In this document: positions 29,834 to 39,150 of the stretch, piece by piece
Layout: every line of letters starts with the position of its first letter
Numbering within the stretch: position 1 is the stretch's first letter
NCBI GenBank assembly: GCA_946411525.1
Contig: CAMKEI010000006.1
Coordinates: 1-64,000, forward strand
Direction: 5' to 3'
DNA: 64,000 bases
Source of the DNA: an uncultured Clostridia bacterium
GTDB taxonomy: Bacteria > Bacillota > Clostridia > Christensenellales > Aristaeellaceae
Position numbers and translations under genes: made by a program
Notes under the pieces: model-generated
What the model was told of the DNA's origin: nothing
Databases searched by the model: none
Seen by the model: the letters and a program-made list of their open reading frames with translations, nothing else

Positions 29834-32506
29834 TCAGTCATTCCCCTGTCCGTCGTCCGTCCGGCTGCCGGAACTGTTCCGTTTCCGCAGCGCCCTGCGG
29901 CGGACGGCCTTTTCGGCTTCCACCACGGGAATGACCGCCAGCGCCAGGCCCATGGCCGCCAGGTACTCCGCCAGCGTGATGGGTTTGAATGAGAACGCCG
30001 TGTTCAGGAACGGCACGAAAATCACGGCCGCAGTGATCAGCAGGGAAAACGCCAGGGTGCCCCACAGCCAGAGATTCTGTTTTTTCAGGCTGAACAGGGA
30101 CATGGTGCGGGAGCGCATGTTGAAGGAGTGGAAAATCTCAATCATGCTCAGGGTCAGGAATGCCATGGTCATCCCCGCGGGTGATTCTGCAATGGCCCAG
30201 GTTCCGCTTTCCATCCAGTGCCCGGCGAAGTAGCTGAAGACCGTCACGGCGGCGATAACCAGTCCCTGGAAGGCGATATCGAAACCCAGTCCATCAGCGA
30301 AGATGCTTTCCTTCCTGCTCCGCGGCGGACGTTCCATCACGTTCTTTTCCGCGTCCTCCATCCCGAGGGCGATCGCCGGCAGCGTGTCGGTAATCAGGTT
30401 GATCCACAGGATATGCACGGGCTTTAAAATGGAAAAGCCCATCAGCGTCGCGGAAAACACCGCCAGCACCTCCGCCAGGTTGGCGGAAAGGAGGAACTGG
30501 ATTGCTTTCCGGATGTTGTCATAGATGCGGCGGCCTTCAGCCACGGCGGAAACGATCGTGGCAAAATTATCGTCCGTCAGGATCATGTCCGCCACGGATT
30601 TCGTCACGTCGGTGCCGGTAATGCCCATGCCCACGCCGATATCCGCGCTCTTGATGGCCGGCGCGTCGTTGACGCCGTCCCCGGTCATGGCGGTCACTTT
30701 CCCCAGGGCTTTCCATGCGTTCACGATCCGTACCTTATTCTCCGGCTGAACACGGGCATAGACGGAGTACCGCCGTACATCGTTCGCAAAGGCTTCGTCC
30801 GGAACAGCGTCCAGTTCGGCGCCGGTAATCGCCGCCTGGCCGGGCTTGAGGATGCCCAGCTCCCGGGCAATCGCCATCGCGGTATCCTTATGGTCGCCGG
30901 TAATCATGATCGGACGGACGCCCGCATCCCGGCACCTGCGGATGGCGTCCCTCACTTCCGGGCGGATGGGGTCGATCATCCCGCACATGCCGATCCAGGT
31001 CAGGTCCTGTTCCAGCTCGCCCGGATCGTTCGACGCGGGCCGCTCGTCATAGATCCGCTGCGCTGCGCCCAGGACGCGGAGCGCCTGGTCGGCCATCGTC
31101 TTGTTTGCTTCCAGGATCTGCGCCTTGTGTTTTTCCGTAATCGGAACAGCCTGACCCTTCTGCCAGATCCGCGTGCAGCGGCGCAGCACCTCATCCGGTG
31201 CGCCTTTCGTAAACTGGATGAATCCGTCCCCGGCGTGCGTCCGGTGCAGCGTGGACATCATCTTGCGGACTGAATCAAAGGGTGCCTCATCAACCCGCGG
31301 CAGATCCGCGGCCAGTTTGTTTTTCGGCAGCCCGTTCCTGTTGGCGTCGTTGACAAGCGCGCACTCGGTGGCTTCCCCCACCGCCTCCCCGTCTTCCAGT
31401 TCCGCGTCGGAACACAGGGCCATGGCTGTCATCAGCAGCTGCTCGTCTCCGGTAACCTTCCGGACAACAGTCATCCTGTTCTGGGTCAGGGTGCCGGTCT
31501 TGTCCGAGCAGATGACCTGGGTGCAGCCCAGCGTCTCCACCGCCGTCAGTTTCCGGATAATCGCGTTGTTTTTGCTCATTCTGGTCACGCCGATGGAAAG
31601 CAGCACCGTAACCACCGCGCTCAGTCCTTCGGGGATGGCCGCCACAGCCAGGGAAACGGCGATCATAAATGTGTCCAGGACAGCCTTCCCGCCGTTCCGT
31701 ACCAGATTGATGATAAAAACGAAGGCGCAGATCACCAGGATCATGGCGGACAGTTTCCGGGACAGTTCGTTGAGTTTGACCTGCAGGGGCGTTTCCTCAT
31801 CCTTCGCGCTGGACAATGCGTCGGCAATCGCGCCCATTTCCGTATCCATACCGGTGCCGGTAACCACCGCGAGCCCGCGCCCGTAGGTCACGATGGATCC
31901 CATGTAGACCATGTTCTTCCGGTCGCCCAGCGGCACATCCCCGTTATCGGCGGCTTCAAGCGCCTCTCTCTGTTTTTCCACGTCCGTGGATTCGCCGGTC
32001 AGGGCAGCCTCCTGTGTTTTCATGGAGGCGCACTCCACGATCCTGGCGTCCGCCGGAACGGCGTCGCCCGCTTCCAGGATCAGCAGGTCGCCCCGGACCA
32101 CCTCGTCCGCCCGGACCGTCTTCTGGTGACAGCCGCGGATAACCTTCGCCGTGGCCGCGGCAGCCTGCTGCAGCGCTTCAATGGCCGCTTCCGCCTTGCT
32201 TTCCTGGTAGACGCCGAGGCACGCGTTGATCAGGACCACCGCCAGAATAATGATCGTATCGGTCAGGCTCTCGTGAGCGTATACGGCCGTAACCGCGCTG
32301 ACGACCGCGGCAATCATCAGCACGACGGTCATCGGATCCTTCAGCTCGTCCAGAAACTTTTTCAGCAGGCTGTCCTTTTTGCCTTCCTTCAGCCTGTTCG
32401 GGCCGTCCCGGTCAAGCCTCGCCGCCGCTTCCTCGTCATCCAGTCCCTGCATGGATGAGGCCAGTTCCTCCAGAACAGCCTCCCGTTCCTCAAGATACGG
32501 TTTCAA
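29834..32506 (-). CDS. Cation-translocating (Ca2+-type) P-type ATPase
   Basis: CSDKTGTLTQNRMTVV, TGDGVNDAPAIKSADIGVGMGITGTDV; TTG start after GGAGGGCAGGAAGA. Confidence 0.94.
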   Translation of the reverse strand: MKPYLEEREAVLEELASSMQGLDDEEAAARLDRDGPNRLKEGKKDSLLKKFLDELKDPMTVVLMIAAVVSAVTAVYAHESLTDTIIILAVVLINACLGVYQESKAEAAIEALQQAAAATAKVIRGCHQKTVRADEVVRGDLLILEAGDAVPADARIVECASMKTQEAALTGESTDVEKQREALEAADNGDVPLGDRKNMVYMGSIVTYGRGLAVVTGTGMDTEMGAIADALSSAKDEETPLQVKLNELSRKLSAMILVICAFVFIINLVRNGGKAVLDTFMIAVSLAVAAIPEGLSAVVTVLLSIGVTRMSKNNAIIRKLTAVETLGCTQVICSDKTGTLTQNRMTVVRKVTGDEQLLMTAMALCSDAELEDGEAVGEATECALVNDANRNGLPKNKLAADLPRVDEAPFDSVRKMMSTLHRTHAGDGFIQFTKGAPDEVLRRCTRIWQKGQAVPITEKHKAQILEANKTMADQALRVLGAAQRIYDERPASNDPGELEQDLTWIGMCGMIDPIRPEVRDAIRRCRDAGVRPIMITGDHKDTAMAIARELGILKPGQAAITGAELDAVPDEAFANDVRRYSVYARVQPENKVRIVNAWKALGKVTAMTGDGVNDAPAIKSADIGVGMGITGTDVTKSVADMILTDDNFATIVSAVAEGRRIYDNIRKAIQFLLSANLAEVLAVFSATLMGFSILKPVHILWINLITDTLPAIALGMEDAEKNVMERPPRSRKESIFADGLGFDIAFQGLVIAAVTVFSYFAGHWMESGTWAIAESPAGMTMAFLTLSMIEIFHSFNMRSRTMSLFSLKKQNLWLWGTLAFSLLITAAVIFVPFLNTAFSFKPITLAEYLAAMGLALAVIPVVEAEKAVRRRALRKRNSSGSRTDDGQGND

Positions 32507-33837
32507 TCTTCCTGCCCTCCTTGGTCGTTTATGCTGAAAATCAGGCTGATCCGGGTTCCGGCGCCCGGCTCGCTTTCCAGTTCCACGCGCGCGCCGTGAT
32601 ACTGTGCCCCGTGCTTAACAATGGACAGTCCGAGCCCTGTGCCTCCGATTTCCTTGGAGTGGCTCTTGTCCACCCGGTAAAACCGCTCGAATACCCGCTT
32701 CTGATGCTCCGGCGGGATACCGATACCGGTATCCCCGACAGTCAGGCAGGCCTCTCCCGCCTGACCGGTAACGCTTACGGAAACGCTGCCTCCCGGGTGG
32801 TTATACTTGATTGCGTTGTCGCAGAGATTGTATACCATCTCGCTGAGCAGCTGATAAACGCCGGATATGACGGTCCGGCTGCCGGCCAGATGCAGTTCGA
32901 TCCCCTGCGTTTCCGCCAGCGGACGGAGGCTGTCCAGCACCTGTCCGGCCAGTTCGTACAGATCCACAGGCTCCAGTTCCGGACCGACCGCTTCCTCATC
33001 CAGCTTTGAGAGCTTGATGATATCGTCAATCAGGACGATCAGCCGCTGTGATTCCTTATAGATGTCCCTGGAGAATTCCTGTACCTTGCTGTCTTCCACA
33101 ACGCCCTCCGCCATCAGCTCCGCAAAGCCGGATATGGACGTCAGGGGCGTCTTCAGTTCATGGGACACATTGGCGGAGAACTCCCGGCGCAGCGCTTCCC
33201 GGCGGTCTGATTCCTCCTGGATGGTCTGTTTCTGTTCCTGGATTCTCCTGATCAGCGGAGACAGTTCCGGATAGGTATTCAGGTCGGGATTGTCCAGGTC
33301 CAGGCTGTTGATGGGTTTGACGATCTGCCTGGCGACACGGAACGACAGTACGGCGGAGATCAGCAGCACCAGCACCAGCAGCACGAGCACAGGGCTGACC
33401 GTCAGCCACGCTTCCCGAACGGCGCTGAGCGGGCGGCTCAGGCGCAGGATGGTTCCGTCATCGCACTTCAGCGCGTAGTACATGGTGGATTCCCCGCTGC
33501 TCTCGGACGTCCTGATCCCCTGGCCCTCCCCGGAGGACATGGCGGCCCGTACCTCCGCGCATTCCTTCTGGTTGGCGATCGGAAGCGGAAACTCACTGTC
33601 ATAGAGAACGCCGCCGTCCCCGTCAATCCAGGTCACCCGGTTGACCTGGCCCAGAGAGCTGAGATATTCCGTTCCGCCAAGCAGCATGCCCTGTTCCGCA
33701 TAGACGGCTTCCTGCTGGAGCGCGGCATAGGTCTCCTCCATCGTTTGCGTGTACTGTACCAGAAAGACAAGCCCCGCGCACATCAGCAGAACCAGCAGCC
33801 CCACCAGAAAGGTATTGCGGAAGATTGTCCTTGTCAT
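32503..33837 (-). CDS. Sensor histidine kinase (PhoR-like)
   Basis: FSANVSHELKTPLTSISGFAELM; GDTGIGIPPEHQKRVFERFYRVDKSHSKEIGGTGLGLSIVKH. Confidence 0.95.
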   Translation of the reverse strand: MTRTIFRNTFLVGLLVLLMCAGLVFLVQYTQTMEETYAALQQEAVYAEQGMLLGGTEYLSSLGQVNRVTWIDGDGGVLYDSEFPLPIANQKECAEVRAAMSSGEGQGIRTSESSGESTMYYALKCDDGTILRLSRPLSAVREAWLTVSPVLVLLVLVLLISAVLSFRVARQIVKPINSLDLDNPDLNTYPELSPLIRRIQEQKQTIQEESDRREALRREFSANVSHELKTPLTSISGFAELMAEGVVEDSKVQEFSRDIYKESQRLIVLIDDIIKLSKLDEEAVGPELEPVDLYELAGQVLDSLRPLAETQGIELHLAGSRTVISGVYQLLSEMVYNLCDNAIKYNHPGGSVSVSVTGQAGEACLTVGDTGIGIPPEHQKRVFERFYRVDKSHSKEIGGTGLGLSIVKHGAQYHGARVELESEPGAGTRISLIFSINDQGGQED

Positions 33838-34520
33838 ACCGGATCCTCCGATATCTGATACCCGATGCCGCGCACTGTCTGAATATAGCTGCCGGCCCTG
33901 CCCAGTTTGACCCGCAGTGTCCGGATATGCACGTCCAGCGTCCGGTTTTCCCGTTCCGCGCCAAGCCCCCAGATCCGGTCCAGCAGGATTTCCCTGGTCA
34001 GAACCAGTCCGCGGTTTTCCATCAGCAACTGCAGCAGCATATATTCTTTATAGGTCAGTATCACAGGCGCGCCGTCCACCTGAACCTCATGGCGCTCCGG
34101 GCAGATACACAGGGAGCCCAGCCGGTAAACGGAGGTATCAGGTTTGTGTTCCGCCCGTCTCAGCACCGCCCGGACGCGGGCAACCAGCTCCATGATGCCA
34201 AAGGGTTTGGAAATATAATCGTCCGCTCCCGCGTCCAGGCCCGCCACCCTGTCATATTCCGTATTCTTCGCGGTCAGCATGATCACCGGAAGGCCGGCTG
34301 TCGCTGTATTGGCCCGCAGCCGTTTCAGGATCGAGATACCGTCTTCTCCGGGAAGCATAATATCCAGAAGAATCAGTCCGGGCGTTTTCTCTTCGACAGC
34401 CGGCCAGAACTGATCGGGCGTTTCAAATCCCCGGGCTTCATAGCCCTGGCTTTCAAGGGCGTAAACCACCAGCTTTCGGATGCTCTCGTCATCCTCCAGA
34501 AGATAGATCAAGATGCTCAC
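33834..34520 (-). CDS. OmpR/PhoB-family response regulator
   Basis: Receiver domain (LILLDIMLPGEDGIS) plus winged-helix C-terminus; GTG start; overlaps HK start. Confidence 0.95.
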   Translation of the reverse strand: MSILIYLLEDDESIRKLVVYALESQGYEARGFETPDQFWPAVEEKTPGLILLDIMLPGEDGISILKRLRANTATAGLPVIMLTAKNTEYDRVAGLDAGADDYISKPFGIMELVARVRAVLRRAEHKPDTSVYRLGSLCICPERHEVQVDGAPVILTYKEYMLLQLLMENRGLVLTREILLDRIWGLGAERENRTLDVHIRTLRVKLGRAGSYIQTVRGIGYQISEDPV

Positions 34521-34573
34521 CTCATATTTATCGTAACACTGTCTTTATCTGCTGAACAGATTCTCCCGGTCGA

Positions 34574-34590
34574 TTTAACATAGATTTAAC
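34574..34590. promoter_or_regulatory. PhoP/PhoB-box-like 11-bp direct repeat
   Basis: TTTAACATAGATTTAAC: two TTTAAC units spaced 11 bp apart upstream of the RR gene. Confidence 0.5.
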
Positions 34591-34671
34591 GCAAACCGGA
34601 TGATGAATTTAATATACCGGCAGTACATTCAATAAGGACATTGCGGAAAACAGCAGGAACGTGGACTTTTC

Positions 34672-34941
34672 ATGCGGCACCAGCGCGTATCTCTTTATGT
34701 GGAGTGGACTGAAGAAGCGGATCCGGATACGGTTCGGAATCTGCTGTGCTCCCATGGGATACGCATTATCGGGATTGACTGGGACACAGACCTGAAACGT
34801 ACTCCGTGCCTTGTCCCCAGGCGTGAAAACGCCGTATTCCGGTTCCGTATGAATCAGCAGGTTCCCTTTCATGCATTGCTTTCTGAAGTGGCCATGCTTC
34901 CGGGTGTTTATTCCGTAAGCGAAATAAAAAGTTTTTTCTGA
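34672..34941 (+). CDS. Small protein with possible ACT/MgtC-C-terminal-like fold
   Basis: 89 aa ORF; FRFRMNQQVPFHALLSEVAMLPGVYSVSEIKSFF resembles the tail of MgtC-like ACT domains; no clear RBS. Confidence 0.35.
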   Translation: MRHQRVSLYVEWTEEADPDTVRNLLCSHGIRIIGIDWDTDLKRTPCLVPRRENAVFRFRMNQQVPFHALLSEVAMLPGVYSVSEIKSFF

Positions 34942-34993
34942 CAAAGCATATTCCCGGGAAAACTGTAAAGCGTGTCTGCCTGCAGTAAAACAG

Positions 34994-35020
34994 CCCTCCG
35001 GAACAATCCGGAGGGTTGTT
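34994..35020. terminator. Rho-independent terminator (likely bidirectional)
   Basis: CCCTCCGGA-ACAA-TCCGGAGGG flanked by A- and T-rich tails. Confidence 0.6.
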
Positions 35021-35076
35021 TACGCAATTGCTGTCTGCAATTCTGTCCCGGAGCCGTCTCCCTCTTTCCCGGATCC

Positions 35077-35631
35077 TCAGCCCTTTTCCAGCAGGGACCG
35101 GATCACCCCGGCCGTCTGCGCCGCGCAGGCTTCCACGCCCGCAGGCGTCAGGTGGATATGATCCTCCCCGATCATCTCTTCCTTCGCCGGCGCGACGACC
35201 GCATACAGGTCGTTGACCGCTGCGTTCTCCTCCGCCGCGACCTTTCGGAGGATATCGTTGTACAGCAGGATATCCCCGTGATCCCCGTGCATGGTCGGCG
35301 TCGTCGTGGCGATCACGATGGCCAGGTCCGGCCGGATCAGCTTCCGGAGAACCCGGCAGATCCGGTGACAGGTCTCCTCGTACAGGTCCGGCGGATAGAA
35401 ATGCCGCCCTTCCTGGTAGTCGTCGCCCATATCCCACAGTCCGCAGTTCCACTGCACCAGGTCCGGCACGGGCAGCGTCGGCAGCCAGAAGCGCAGGGAG
35501 TTCAGCGTATATCCGCTCCAGCGCCCGTTTTCCTCCGGGCCTGATACTTCGGCGATTTCCGCCAGCTTCTCCCCCACCGCCGGCAGATACTGCATCCGGA
35601 TGGAATCTCCCAGCAAAAGAACCTGTTTCAT
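35077..35631 (-). CDS. SGNH/GDSL hydrolase family protein
   Basis: VLLLGDSIRMQYLP, VQWNCGLWDMG, DHIHLTPAGVE motifs. Confidence 0.92.
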   Translation of the reverse strand: MKQVLLLGDSIRMQYLPAVGEKLAEIAEVSGPEENGRWSGYTLNSLRFWLPTLPVPDLVQWNCGLWDMGDDYQEGRHFYPPDLYEETCHRICRVLRKLIRPDLAIVIATTTPTMHGDHGDILLYNDILRKVAAEENAAVNDLYAVVAPAKEEMIGEDHIHLTPAGVEACAAQTAGVIRSLLEKG

Positions 35632-35905
35632 TGTGCACCCCGTCGTTTCTTTGCGGCGCCTCTCCCCGCGCTTCCGGCCGCCGCGTCACTTGGTTTTCAA
35701 ACCATCCATGTCATAAGATCAGTGTGACCTGTATGGTTCATATATTTTACTATATTCCCGTGTGTCTCCGCAAACAGAAATTCCCCGCCCGGCTTTTCAC
35801 CCGTCAGGTCTCCGGCGCGGGTTTTCACCGCGTACAGGATTCCGGAGCAGGCGCAGCGAAATAAATAACCATACGGAAAACTCCTGATGACATGGGGGAT
35901 ATATC

Positions 35906-36916
35906 ATGAAGAAAATCCTGATCATCCATACAGGCGGCACCATCGGCATGTTCCCGACCGAGCGCGGGTACGCGCCTTCAAAGGAAGCCTTTCATGCGGC
36001 GCTTTCGTCGATTCCGGAACTGTCGGCGCCCGCCATGCCGGCATGGGACCTGATCGACATGGACCCGCTGCTGGATTCATCCAATATCGCCGTAAATGAA
36101 TGGAACCGGATCGGTTCCCTGATTGCCGGCCATTACAGCCTGTATGACGGTTTTGTTGTGCTTCACGGGACGGACACGATGGCCTATACCGCTTCCGCGC
36201 TGTCCTTCATGCTGCAGAACAGCGCCAAACCCGTGATCCTGACCGGTTCGCAGATCCCGCTGTGTGAGCTCAGGAACGACGCCCGCGACAACCTGCTGAC
36301 GTCGCTCCTGATCGCCGCGGACGACAGGGTCCATGAAGTATGCCTGTACTTCGGCGGAAAGCTTCTGCGGGGAAACAGGAGCATGAAGTATTCCGCGGAC
36401 GACCTGATCGCTTTTGAGTCTCCCAATTATCCGTCCCTGGCGGATGTGGGAATCGATATCAGATATCATCCCTCCGCCCTGCTCCCGCCGTCCGGCGGCG
36501 GGTTCTCCCTTCAGCCGTTTGAAAACGTGCCGATCGGCGTCATCAAGGTATTCCCGGGCATTCAGTTCGAACTGTTCGACGCCGTCATGACGGAAAGGCT
36601 CCGGGGGATCGTCATCGAGACGTTCGGCGCGGGCAATATCCCGGGCAGCGAAAAAGCGCTTCTTCCGATTATCCGGAAGGCGACCGAAAACGGGACGGTG
36701 ATGGTGATCTGTTCCCAGTGCCCGCACGGAACCGTGACGCTCGGGGCTTACGAGACGTCCGTGACGCTGCGCGGCGCAGGCGCCGTCAGCGGATACGACC
36801 TGACCACCGAAGCCGCCGTCGCCAAACTGTATTACCTGTTCAGCAGGGGCCTGTCCGGAGAAGAGATCAAAGCCGGAATGGAACGGAACCTGTGCGGAGA
36901 AATGACCGTGATCTGA
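35906..36916 (+). CDS. ansA: Type I L-asparaginase
   Basis: ILIIHTGGTIGMFPTERGYAP and GFVVLHGTDTMAYTASALSFML; full-length 336 aa. Confidence 0.93.
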   Translation: MKKILIIHTGGTIGMFPTERGYAPSKEAFHAALSSIPELSAPAMPAWDLIDMDPLLDSSNIAVNEWNRIGSLIAGHYSLYDGFVVLHGTDTMAYTASALSFMLQNSAKPVILTGSQIPLCELRNDARDNLLTSLLIAADDRVHEVCLYFGGKLLRGNRSMKYSADDLIAFESPNYPSLADVGIDIRYHPSALLPPSGGGFSLQPFENVPIGVIKVFPGIQFELFDAVMTERLRGIVIETFGAGNIPGSEKALLPIIRKATENGTVMVICSQCPHGTVTLGAYETSVTLRGAGAVSGYDLTTEAAVAKLYYLFSRGLSGEEIKAGMERNLCGEMTVI

Positions 36917-37080
36917 CCTTCCCTGCCTGGCAGCATTGATTCCCGGCCCCGGAAAGCGGGCCGGGAATCGCAATATCAGCCCGAACGCTGAATACGGATC
37001 ATATTCCTGCTGACTTTTCTGGAAAATTGTGTTTTGATACATGCTGATGCAATACAACTGAAAACGAGGAGCACCCATCC

Positions 37081-37214
37081 ATGAAAAAGCTGTCTTCTAT
37101 ATTTTTATATTTTTATGTATCCTGACAGCCTTCGTGCTGTTCTCCCTGTCCGCGGGGCCGGCGCCGGCGGAACCGGAAGATCAGTGTTCCATCCCTGCGA
37201 TAAACGTGATATAA
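37081..37214 (+). pseudogene. Small exported-protein ORF broken by an 8-bp tandem duplication (TATATTTT x2)
   Basis: GAGGAG RBS then ATGAAAAAGCTGTCTTCTATATTTTTATATTTTTATG; removing one 8-bp copy gives MKKLSSIFLCILTAFVLFSLSAGPAPAEPEDQCSIPAINVI*. Confidence 0.5.
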
Positions 37215-37309
37215 TATTTGTTTGGAAAGCGGAATGAAAACGCATGCCGTTTCGTTTGATTGACAGAAAGCGGCGGACGGCCCCGACTGCGAAAGGTGGA
37301 TGATGAAGC

Positions 37310-38311
37310 ATGTCCCAGAAAATAGTGAAAACATTTCTCCCGCTCCTGATGGCGGTGATCCTTGTGTTCACCGCGATTCCCGCGTTTGCGGACGGCCCTG
37401 TCCAGGCCGCCGGACAGACGCAGGAACAGAATCAGGAACAAAATCAGGAACAGAATCAGGAACAGAATCAGGAAGAGGAAAAAGTCGAGCTGTATGCCGT
37501 GGTCAAGCTGACGCCTTCCGGCAGAATCAATCTGCGCCGGTACGCCTCCGCCGCGTCTGAACGGCTGGCCGTGATTGAGCCGGGCACCTGGGGCAAGGTG
37601 CTGGCAAACCTCGGACAGTGGGCGATGCTCGAGATCAACGGACTCGTCGGATATATGAGCACTTACTATCTCGATTTCTACCTGGGTACCAACCCCCTGG
37701 ACTACTCAACCGCGCCGTATCTGCAGCCCGCAACGGCGACCGTTCCCACTACGGTTTACCCGACCTACCCGACGACCTACCCGACGACCTACCCGACGAC
37801 CTATCCGACCTACCCGACTTATCCCGAATATGATCCGTATTATTACGAACGGGTCACCTGGCCGATCGTTGAGCATACGACCATGTATGTCGCGACGTCC
37901 AACGGCGGCCGGCTGAACCTGCGGTACCGGCCCACAACGGATTCCGCCCGGGCAGGCTCCTACGCCTTCGGCACCGCGGTTACGGTCCTGAACCGGTCCG
38001 GCGACTGGGCTTACGTCACCGTCAACGGACAGACCGGCTTTATGATGCTGTGCTTCCTGTCCTACACGCAGCCTGCTCCTCCGGCTCCGCCCGAACCGGT
38101 GACGCCGGTCGGAACGGCGACGGTGATCAATCCCAACGGCGGCTACTATGTCAACTTCAGATCCAGCCGGACGACGGAAACCAACAGTAATGTCATCGCG
38201 CGGATTCCTGTCGGCACGGTGGTGGATGTGCTGGAATGGGACAGGTGGTACACCAGGGTTTCCTACAACGGAAAAGTCGGATACATTGTAAGCACTTATC
38301 TGTCTCACTGA
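37310..38311 (+). CDS. Exported multi-SH3-domain protein with QNQE and YPT repeats
   Basis: Signal peptide; three bacterial SH3-like units (RINLRRYAS..., RLNLRYRPT..., YVNFRSSRT...) and two low-complexity linkers. Confidence 0.85.
   Translation: MSQKIVKTFLPLLMAVILVFTAIPAFADGPVQAAGQTQEQNQEQNQEQNQEQNQEEEKVELYAVVKLTPSGRINLRRYASAASERLAVIEPGTWGKVLANLGQWAMLEINGLVGYMSTYYLDFYLGTNPLDYSTAPYLQPATATVPTTVYPTYPTTYPTTYPTTYPTYPTYPEYDPYYYERVTWPIVEHTTMYVATSNGGRLNLRYRPTTDSARAGSYAFGTAVTVLNRSGDWAYVTVNGQTGFMMLCFLSYTQPAPPAPPEPVTPVGTATVINPNGGYYVNFRSSRTTETNSNVIARIPVGTVVDVLEWDRWYTRVSYNGKVGYIVSTYLSH
37429..37475 (+). repeat. Coding tandem repeat, ~12-bp unit CAGGAACAGAAT
   Basis: QEQNQEQNQEQNQEQNQEE within the SH3 protein. 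Confidence 0.85.
37758..37826 (+). repeat. Coding tandem repeat, unit TACCCGACGACC
   Basis: YPTYPTTYPTTYPTTYPTYPTYPEY linker. Confidence 0.85.
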
Positions 38312-38323
38312 CAGGCAACAGGA

Positions 38324-38357
38324 AAAGCTGCCGGAACAGCCTTCCGGCAGCTTTTTT
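38324..38357 (+). terminator. Rho-independent terminator
   Basis: AGCTGCCGGAA-CAGCC-TTCCGGCAGCT then TTTTT. Confidence 0.8.
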
Positions 38358-38400
38358 ATCCGCCGCTTCCCCGCCGCTCCGTGCCGGCAGCGGTTAACGG

Positions 38401-38429
38401 TTGAAGCGGCCGGAAGATGCTGATACAAT
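38401..38429 (+). promoter_or_regulatory. SigA-type promoter TTGAAG-17-TACAAT
   Basis: Consensus-like hexamers with 17-bp spacer upstream of the 38488 start. Confidence 0.7.
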
Positions 38430-38487
38430 ACACAAAGCAAAAAAAGCACGGACGCGGAAGCGTCCGGAAGAAAGGAAGGAACCCCAG

Positions 38488-39117
38488 ATGAAAAAACTGA
38501 TCGGACTGATGCTGGCAGTGATGATGCTGGCGGCGCTGGCCGCTCCGGCCATGGCGGAAAGCCAGGGAACAGAGATGTATGTCTATACCGGAAACGGCAA
38601 AAACCTGCTCGTCCGCTCCAGCATGTCCACGACGGAAGACAATGTTGTCGACAGCCTGCCCTACGGCACCAAAGTGTTTGCCTACGGCAGCCCCCAGCCC
38701 GGCTGGACCTATATTGAGTACGGCGGAAAGAGCGGCATGCGTTATGTGATGTCCCGTTTCCTGGTCAGGTACAAGCCCGCGCCCTACCAGCCGTCCTCTT
38801 CGTCCTCTTCCTCGTCTTCGTCCTCTTCCGCGGCGAACCCGAAGGCCTTTGACAGCAGAGAAGCTGTCACCGTTGAACAGATCAACACCCTGCTCGTTTC
38901 CGCGAAATCGGTTGAACCCTACACTGTAACGGTCCGTCCCATCCGCGCCAGCGGCTGGGTCTACCTGCGCTGGCTTCCGAGCCGGCATTCTGCGCAGATC
39001 GCCACCTACGGCGCGAACACGCAGCTGACGGTCATCGCCGAGCTGAAGGACTGGTACCAGGTGGAGGATCCCGCCACCGGCAAGGTCGGGTTTGTCTACA
39101 AGAACTATATCCAGTAA
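38488..39117 (+). CDS. Exported SH3-domain protein with poly-Ser linker
   Basis: Signal peptide MKKLIGLMLAVMMLAALAAPAMA; two SH3-like units flank a 12-Ser run. Confidence 0.85.
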   Translation: MKKLIGLMLAVMMLAALAAPAMAESQGTEMYVYTGNGKNLLVRSSMSTTEDNVVDSLPYGTKVFAYGSPQPGWTYIEYGGKSGMRYVMSRFLVRYKPAPYQPSSSSSSSSSSSSAANPKAFDSREAVTVEQINTLLVSAKSVEPYTVTVRPIRASGWVYLRWLPSRHSAQIATYGANTQLTVIAELKDWYQVEDPATGKVGFVYKNYIQ

Positions 39118-39150
39118 TCCGGATGCAGAACAGAGAAGGAGATGAACATC

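Noticed and set aside
9625-32506. Two P-type ATPases and two ferredoxin-type aldo/keto reductases as a recent segmental duplication
   Set aside because: The paralogues differ widely in sequence and gene context, so they are not a recent duplication.
36938-36969. GATTCCCGGCCC/GGGCCGGGAATC hairpin after the asparaginase gene as a terminator
   Set aside because: Strong stem but no U-tract follows; kept out of the feature list as uncertain.
37429-37826. Tandem repeats considered as a CRISPR array
   Set aside because: 12-bp in-frame coding repeats without spacers.
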